10,982 nt of DNA from JBBDWJ01 sp040902925 (GTDB lineage: Bacteria; Acidobacteriota; Terriglobia; Bryobacterales; UBA6623): assembly GCA_040902925.1 (NCBI GenBank), contig JBBDWJ010000357.1, forward strand, positions 1 to 10,982, in the 5' to 3' direction. Below, piece after piece: positions 6,912 to 10,982 of the stretch. Numbering within the stretch: position 1 is the stretch's first letter; each line of letters opens with the position of its first letter. The notes beneath the pieces were generated by a model. It saw only the letters and a program-made list of their open reading frames with translations. It had not been told where the DNA came from and did not search any database. The translations under genes were made by a program, and so were the position numbers.

Positions 6912-6920
6912 TGAGGCAGC

Positions 6921-8693
6921 ATGACATCACAAGACCCCCCTCTTGATCTCCGATCGAAGAGCGAAAAGAAACTTCCAGCCCCTGCGAGCGTCGAAGAGTC
7001 GGCGCGCCTAAGCCGGCGGCGGTTCCTCCAACAGACGCGGAATCTCACGGTGTCAGCCGCGGCAATGAGTGTGGCTGCTCCGTCGATTGCAGAGCTTTCC
7101 GCACCGCCAAATCTAGGCGCGGTGTCCCAGGACGGTCTTGATGACCGCCGCGCAAAGGCCTTCGAGGTTCGCCAACAGGCGGCGCTGCAGCAAGCCGAGG
7201 TCGATCCGGGTCCCCACCAGAACAACGGCGACGAGACCCTCTACAGCCATCGAATCGGCAGCTTTTCCAAAGGCCTTCCCCACAACGCGCGCGGCGTGGT
7301 TGACCTCGCGGCATACCAGGCCTTGCTCGATGCTCTAACCGGTTCGGATCATGCGCTGTTCGAGTCGATTCCCATGGGCGCGGGAAATCTGGCGCGGCAG
7401 CGAAAGCTCGTCAACCCGCAGGCCTCGCTTGCCTTTGATCTCGAAGGCCGCGATTCCCACCAGTTCCTCATGCCCGCTCCGCCGGAGCTCTCGAGCGCCG
7501 AGGCCGCCGCCGAAGCCGTGGAGCTTTACTGGCAGGCCGCCATGCGCGACATTCCGTTCGCGCAATATCCTTATGCGCCTTATGCCGAGGCAGCCGCAGC
7601 CGATCTTTCCAAGCTCAGCGATTTTCGTGGTCCACGAAATGGAAAGCGCGTCACGCCAGCGGCGCTTTTTCGCGGCTTCACGCCGGGCGACCTCGCGGGA
7701 CCCTATATCTCGCAATTTCTCCTCAAAGGGGCGCCCTTTGGAGCGCAGTATGTCGAGCAGCGTATGCGCTGCCTGCGGCCCGGCCTGGACTACATGACCG
7801 ATTTCAACGACTGGCTTGCGGCGCAGAACGGTATCGAACCGCGCCGCGCCAGCGAATTCGAGTCCCAGCGGCGCTTCATTCAAACCGGCCGCGACCTGGC
7901 GCAATGGGTCCACATCGACGTGCTCTATCAGGCGTATTTCAATGCCGCGCTGATCCTGTCGGTGTCGCCCGACACGAGCGATACCGTCACCGGCGGCGGC
8001 ATGGGCGCGGCGTTGAACGCTGGCAACCCTTATCGCGCTTCGGCCACGCAGACCGGTTTCGCCACCTTCGGCCTGCCGCAAGTCATGGCGCTGGTGGCGG
8101 AGGTTTCGACGCGCGCACTCAAGGCGGTGTGGTTTCAAAAGTGGCAGGTGCATCGGCGGCTGCGGCCTGAAGCGTACGGCGGTCTCGTGCATCTCACGCG
8201 GACCGAAGCCGCCGACTATCCCATCGCGAAGGATGCGTTGTTTTCCTCGCAGGCGCTCGGGGAAACGTATCGCCGTCACGGCACGTATTTGCTGCCGCAG
8301 GCATACCCGGAGGGTTCGCCGTTGCATCCTTCTTACGGCGCGGGTCACGCGACCGTCGCGGGGGCATGCGTGACGATTCTAAAAGCCTTCTTCGACGAAT
8401 CGTTCGTGGTTCCCAATCCCGTCGTACCCGGGCTTGACGGACAAACTCTGGTGCCGTATCGCGCAGTGGACGAAGACCGGCTCACGGTTGGAGGCGAGCT
8501 CAATAAGCTCGCGGCGAACATCGCCATCGGGCGCAATTTTGCGGGCATTCATTGGCGCAGCGACTATACCGAATCGGTGAAGCTCGGCGAGGCCGTAGCT
8601 ATCAGCGTCCTCGAGGATCACCGCCTGACTTACAACGAGCCGTTCGAAGGCTTTCGCTTCACCAAGTTCGACGGCACGCCTTACGAGGTGTAA
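6921..8693 (+). CDS. Tat-exported vanadium-dependent haloperoxidase-like protein (PAP2 superfamily)
   Basis: A 590-aa protein with a Tat signal (SRRRFLQ at 31-37, then a hydrophobic AAAMSVAAP segment), so it would be exported folded. The C-terminal half carries the vanadate/phosphate-binding motifs of the PAP2/vanadium haloperoxidase superfamily: K407 and R415 in KWQVHRRLRP, HPSYGAGH at 469-476, and R538/H544/D548 in GRNFAGIHWRSD. Spacings (K to R 8, second His to R 62, R to His 6, and an extra His seven residues before the pocket His) match those I recall for Ascophyllum vanadium bromoperoxidase (K341, R349, H411, H418, R480, H486) rather than fungal chloroperoxidase. The vanadate-contacting serine (S416 there) is alanine here (A474). 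Family members oxidise halides with peroxide. A phosphatase or other activity is possible. The start follows GAGG with a 4-bp gap. It stands alone and is convergent with the toxin gene. Confidence 0.88.
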   Translation: MTSQDPPLDLRSKSEKKLPAPASVEESARLSRRRFLQQTRNLTVSAAAMSVAAPSIAELSAPPNLGAVSQDGLDDRRAKAFEVRQQAALQQAEVDPGPHQNNGDETLYSHRIGSFSKGLPHNARGVVDLAAYQALLDALTGSDHALFESIPMGAGNLARQRKLVNPQASLAFDLEGRDSHQFLMPAPPELSSAEAAAEAVELYWQAAMRDIPFAQYPYAPYAEAAAADLSKLSDFRGPRNGKRVTPAALFRGFTPGDLAGPYISQFLLKGAPFGAQYVEQRMRCLRPGLDYMTDFNDWLAAQNGIEPRRASEFESQRRFIQTGRDLAQWVHIDVLYQAYFNAALILSVSPDTSDTVTGGGMGAALNAGNPYRASATQTGFATFGLPQVMALVAEVSTRALKAVWFQKWQVHRRLRPEAYGGLVHLTRTEAADYPIAKDALFSSQALGETYRRHGTYLLPQAYPEGSPLHPSYGAGHATVAGACVTILKAFFDESFVVPNPVVPGLDGQTLVPYRAVDEDRLTVGGELNKLAANIAIGRNFAGIHWRSDYTESVKLGEAVAISVLEDHRLTYNEPFEGFRFTKFDGTPYEV

Positions 8694-8746
8694 GCAAAGC
8701 GCTCAGCGGCGTCAGTGTTTTCGTCGGCGCGCACGACAGGATCGCT

Positions 8747-8767
8747 TAAGCTAGGTCTAAGCTAGGT
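8747..8767. repeat. 11-bp direct repeat between convergent genes
   Basis: TAAGCTAGGT occurs at 8747-8756 and 8758-8767. The second copy overlaps the stop codon of the minus-strand toxin gene (8762-8764). It is in the short gap between the haloperoxidase and the toxin gene. No hairpin terminator is visible here. Confidence 0.5.
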
Positions 8768-9079
8768 AATTCGCTCGGCCATCAGAATCCGCCGGACATT
8801 ACGCTTTCCATGTAGGATCCTGACCACGCGCAGGCCGCCCGTGGTCTCAACGTAGTAGATGCGAATTGAGTCGAACCCCTTCACCGGCCAGCACCGAAGA
8901 CCATGTATCGCACTTCGAACCAAGGATCCGATGCGGGGATACGCTTTCAACCGCTGCAGGCTGTTTATCACCGCTTCACGGAACCCCAATGCCACAAGAG
9001 GTGCGTCTCTCTCCACAAGGTAATATCGAAACTGGCGAAGGATGTCCTGTTCAGCTCGGGGAAGGATCTCGATCTTCAC
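8762..9079 (-). CDS. parE: ParE/RelE-family toxin
   Basis: A 105-aa basic protein with the ParE/RelE toxin pattern: IEILPRAEQDI at the start, a helical pair RYYLVERDAP and FREAVINSLQRLKAYPRIGS, then GLRCWPVKGFDSIRIYYVE and VVRILHGKRNVRRIL at the end. ParE-type toxins inhibit DNA gyrase; RelE types cleave mRNA on the ribosome. The YY and GLR-W-VKGF/HGKR features fit the ParE branch, but the target is inferred. The start is GTG, fixed by the conserved MKIEI-like N-terminus. It has no clear Shine-Dalgarno and lies 11 bp after the antitoxin stop, so translation is probably coupled. The length is normal and the ORF is intact. Confidence 0.85.
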   Translation of the reverse strand: MKIEILPRAEQDILRQFRYYLVERDAPLVALGFREAVINSLQRLKAYPRIGSLVRSAIHGLRCWPVKGFDSIRIYYVETTGGLRVVRILHGKRNVRRILMAERIT

Positions 9080-9090
9080 GAATTCACGGG

Positions 9091-9372
9091 TCAGGACCGT
9101 AGTTTCCGCTCTTGATGTTCGGATGCCATTCGATCTGTTTTAGCTCGCAGCCGTTTCCAGAAGGCTTCATCGGCTTCGACCGGCTCACCGGAGTTGAGGC
9201 CTTCGACAAGGAGCTCCTCCAACTCTTCCGGCGTCCCTTCAAAACCGGGAGCAGCAACGGACTCCACGGCAGCGACAGCCGCGTCGAGTGCCTCTTCGGG
9301 GGAAGGGTAGGCTCCGCGTTTGACGACTGCCTGAATACGCTGTTCTTGCTCTGGCGTTAACTCCATGGCCAT
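9091..9372 (-). CDS. parD: ParD-like antitoxin
   Basis: A 93-aa acidic protein directly upstream of the ParE-like gene, in antitoxin-first order. The N-terminal part, MELTPEQEQRIQAVVKRGAYPSPEEALDAAVAAVES, has the ParD/CopG-like ribbon-helix-helix pattern that would bind DNA as a dimer and repress its own operon. The acidic middle (EGTPEELEELLVEGLNSGEPVEADEAF) and the basic helix WKRLRAKTDRM are the likely toxin-neutralising part. The start ATG at 9370-9372 has GAGGGG seven bases upstream on the minus strand. A second in-frame ATG two codons later is less well placed. Assignment rests mainly on N-terminal pattern and gene order. Confidence 0.82.
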   Translation of the reverse strand: MAMELTPEQEQRIQAVVKRGAYPSPEEALDAAVAAVESVAAPGFEGTPEELEELLVEGLNSGEPVEADEAFWKRLRAKTDRMASEHQERKLRS

Positions 9373-9428
9373 GGGAATGCCCCTCTTCTCGAAGCATACA
9401 CCTGTTCTCCAAGAATAACGGAACTGCG

Positions 9429-9453
9429 GTTACGATAACTTACATGCGTATCG
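9429..9453 (-). promoter_or_regulatory. Possible operator of the toxin-antitoxin operon
   Basis: Upstream of the antitoxin are nested inverted repeats: GTTA/TAAC around CGA (9429-9439), TAC/GTA (9441-9450), and CGATA/TATCG (9433-9437 and 9449-9453). ParD-type antitoxins autoregulate through such sites. The distance to the start (about 57 bp) suits an operator. No confident -35/-10 pair was found. Short arms, so low confidence. Confidence 0.3.
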
Positions 9454-9482
9454 GAGTGCGCTCGTCGCCAAGACCACAGCCC

Positions 9483-10730
9483 TCAACCCCACCACTGCTC
9501 CCCAGGGGCCAAATGTGCCTTAGCCACATCGGGATTAACCTCAACCCCGTAACCAGGCTTGTCCTGAATCGTTAAATAGCCATCCGCGATAATCGGCCCG
9601 TCGTGAACGACAAGGTCCTCCCACCAGTCGATGTATTTCGCCAGCTCGTGAATCCGAAAGTCGCGCATCGAGGCCGCCGCGTGGCATGAAGCGATTGTGC
9701 CGAGCGGGCTTGCGGGATTATGGGCCGCGGTCCAGATGTAGTAGTTATCCGCAAGATCGTGAATGCGCTTCGACTCCAGCAGGCCGCCCGATTTCGGAAT
9801 GTCGATATGAACCACGTCGCAGCCATTTACCTCGATCAATTCCCGGAATCCATCCCGGGTATAAAGGTTCTCGCCGGTCGAAATGGGAACGTTGACCGCA
9901 TGGGTCACGCGCGCCATGGCATCGATATTCCCAGGCGGCACGGGATCCTCAAGCCACATCGGCTGCGCCGGCTCGATGACCTGCGCCATGCGAATCGCGT
10001 CGCGCACGTCGTAGCGCCAATGCGCCTCGACGCCGAAGTCCGTATCGGGGCCCAACGCATCGCGCACCGTCTCCATGGCGCTGCCAATCCGCCGCAAATC
10101 CTTCAGCGTCAGGTCTCGCGTATACAGATCGTGCCCCGGCTCCTTATACTCCGGATCAGCCGCCGGCGGAATGCCGTCGCCCTGAAACTTGAACGCCGTC
10201 CAGCCGAATTTCTCGGCCTGGGCCTCGGCGACTTGATCTCGCCAGGCTTGCATGTCTTCAGGATCTTTGACAACTTGAAGCGTGCGATAGAAACGAATCC
10301 GATCGCGAAACCGCCCGCCCAACAGGTTGCACGCCGGCGTCTGTAGAATGCGTCCGGCCAAATCCCACAACGCGATCTCGATGCCGCTGGCAGCCGTAAC
10401 CGTCACACCCGCCAGCGCTCCCACGCCCGCGCTGCGCATCAGCATCTTGGTGTAGAGCTTATCGACGTTCAGCGGGTCTTCGCCCACCACGAGCGGCTTG
10501 AGTTGGTTGAGGATCAAATCCTTCACGCCAGGACCCCAATACGCCTCGCCGATGCCGTAAATCCCGGCGTCGGTTTCGACCTTCACCAGGTTCCAATCCC
10601 AGGTTCCTCGCACGATCATGCATTTGACATCGGTGATCTTGATCCTGCCCCGCTGCTGCGCCGCCAACTGGTGCAGCGGCAGCAAGCCGCAAAAACCCAC
10701 CGCTGATTCCAGAAATGCCCGTCGCGTCAT
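9483..10730 (-). CDS. Tat-exported mandelate racemase / galactonate dehydratase-type enolase-superfamily protein
   Basis: A 415-aa enolase-superfamily enzyme. Such enzymes abstract a proton next to a carboxylate using a Mg-bound enolate intermediate, typically sugar acid dehydratases. Likely metal ligands are E235, E261 and E287, spaced 26 and 26, with H237 two residues after the first and H337 fifty after the last. This reproduces the layout I recall for E. coli D-galactonate dehydratase (D183, H185, E209, E235, H285), except that the first ligand is Glu instead of Asp. The substrate is therefore probably an acid sugar, but not certain. The N-terminus MTRRAFLESAVGFCGLLPL is a twin-arginine signal, unusual for the well-studied cytoplasmic members. 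The start at 10730 is favoured by GGAGGGG immediately upstream; a 33-codon extension to 10829 lacks one. Divergent from motA. Confidence 0.88.
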   Translation of the reverse strand: MTRRAFLESAVGFCGLLPLHQLAAQQRGRIKITDVKCMIVRGTWDWNLVKVETDAGIYGIGEAYWGPGVKDLILNQLKPLVVGEDPLNVDKLYTKMLMRSAGVGALAGVTVTAASGIEIALWDLAGRILQTPACNLLGGRFRDRIRFYRTLQVVKDPEDMQAWRDQVAEAQAEKFGWTAFKFQGDGIPPAADPEYKEPGHDLYTRDLTLKDLRRIGSAMETVRDALGPDTDFGVEAHWRYDVRDAIRMAQVIEPAQPMWLEDPVPPGNIDAMARVTHAVNVPISTGENLYTRDGFRELIEVNGCDVVHIDIPKSGGLLESKRIHDLADNYYIWTAAHNPASPLGTIASCHAAASMRDFRIHELAKYIDWWEDLVVHDGPIIADGYLTIQDKPGYGVEVNPDVAKAHLAPGEQWWG

Positions 10731-10747
10731 CTGCCCCTCCGTGCCCC

Positions 10748-10794
10748 ATTGTAGCGGCAAGGAATTCCCGCGAGCCGCAAACTCAAGAATTCCC
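10748..10794 (-). promoter_or_regulatory. Promoter-like region of the enolase-superfamily gene
   Basis: The minus strand has TACAAT (10748-10753), followed by a very short leader to the GGAGGGG ribosome binding site. No standard -35 fits. Upstream, GAATTCCC occurs twice, 25 bp apart (10762-10769 and 10787-10794). Two sites about two and a half helical turns apart could bind a regulator. The ATTCC core also appears in the haloperoxidase leader. The 110-bp gap is shared with the divergent motA start. Confidence 0.35.
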
Positions 10795-10840
10795 TGGCTT
10801 CGCCGATACGCACTGTGAGGACTCGTCACCCGAGCCCCGC

Positions 10841-10978
10841 ATGGATCTAGCCACCATCATCGGCGTCGCGGTATCGACCCTGCTCGTAGTCGCCGCCATT
10901 TTGATGGGCGGCGAGCCTATCATCTTTTTCGACCCTAGCAGCCCGTGGCAGAATTGGTCATTTTCAGATGGCGGCTAA
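10841..10978 (+). pseudogene. motA: motA 5' fragment, interrupted
   Basis: The first about 33 codons read MDLATIIGVAVSTLLVVAAI and continue LMGGEPIIFFDPS. This is the conserved start and first transmembrane helix of MotA/PomA, the flagellar stator proton-channel subunit (normally about 250-290 aa). After FDPS the family pattern is lost and the frame runs through insertion-sequence-like DNA to a TAA at 10976-10978, giving a 45-aa product without the plug, cytoplasmic loop or remaining helices. It cannot form a stator. If the break is real, motility by this stator is lost unless another copy exists. If the window edge reflects an assembly junction, the gene may be intact elsewhere. There is no good Shine-Dalgarno before the ATG. 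Confidence 0.7.
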
Positions 10979-10982
10979 AACC
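10946..10982. mobile_element. Probable insertion sequence terminus (IS21-like appearance)
   Basis: Starting with TG at 10946, the sequence carries two related blocks, TGGCAGAATTGG (10946-10957) and TGGCGGCTAAAACC (10969-10982). IS21-family ends characteristically begin with TG and contain such repeated blocks. motA homology stops just before this point, consistent with an insertion. Only about 37 bp are visible, so there is no transposase gene in the window and the family is a guess. Confidence 0.5.

Noticed and set aside
7335..8348. 337-aa minus-strand open frame
   Set aside because: Antisense shadow of the haloperoxidase gene, with Arg-rich composition and no family pattern.
10731..10829. 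33-codon N-terminal extension of the enolase-superfamily gene
   Set aside because: The extension has no signal or domain. The internal ATG at 10728-10730 has a strong GGAGGGG and begins a perfect Tat signal.

Overview
The window is GC-rich bacterial DNA. It most resembles an environmental Acidobacteriota genome of the Solibacter/Bryobacter type. That assignment is inferred from gene content (exported Tat-type enzymes, a PEP-CTERM surface protein, DUF2277, a membrane HD-GYP/GGDEF protein, loose gene spacing) and not from any marker gene. There are no rRNA or tRNA genes and no CRISPR array. The right edge looks like the end of an insertion sequence cutting into motA. The left edge carries a helically phased TGCC repeat array, so both edges may be repeat-bounded.

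Layout, left to right. Positions 1-530 are non-coding: the TGCC array, then an AT-rich stretch with a promoter-like sequence. Positions 533-677 could fold into a highly structured leader, followed by a large membrane protein (670-3177) with HD-GYP, GAF and GGDEF domains, expected to both make and break cyclic-di-GMP. A convergent DUF2277 gene follows (3319-3585, minus). Then comes about 770 bp of hairpin-rich intergenic DNA. Next is a D-2-hydroxyacid dehydrogenase with an unexpected Sec signal peptide (4359-5429), a short 8-bp tandem repeat, a PEP-CTERM protein (5762-6415), about 500 bp of repeat-bearing intergenic DNA, and a Tat-exported vanadium haloperoxidase-like enzyme of the algal bromoperoxidase layout (6921-8693). 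On the minus strand lie a ParD/ParE-like toxin-antitoxin pair (8762-9372) and a Tat-exported enolase-superfamily protein of the galactonate dehydratase type (9483-10730). The divergent 5' end of motA (10841) is broken after about 33 codons.

The genes do not form one pathway operon; most appear to be single transcription units. The common theme is the cell surface and periplasm: c-di-GMP signalling, a sorted surface protein, and three enzymes with export signals whose better-known relatives are often cytoplasmic or eukaryotic. The items most worth following are (i) the phased TGCC array at the left edge, (ii) the structured leader of the c-di-GMP gene, (iii) the ATTCCG/CGGAAT switch-like element directly upstream of the haloperoxidase ribosome binding site, (iv) the haloperoxidase with alanine in place of the vanadate-pocket serine, and (v) the secreted NAD-type dehydrogenase.
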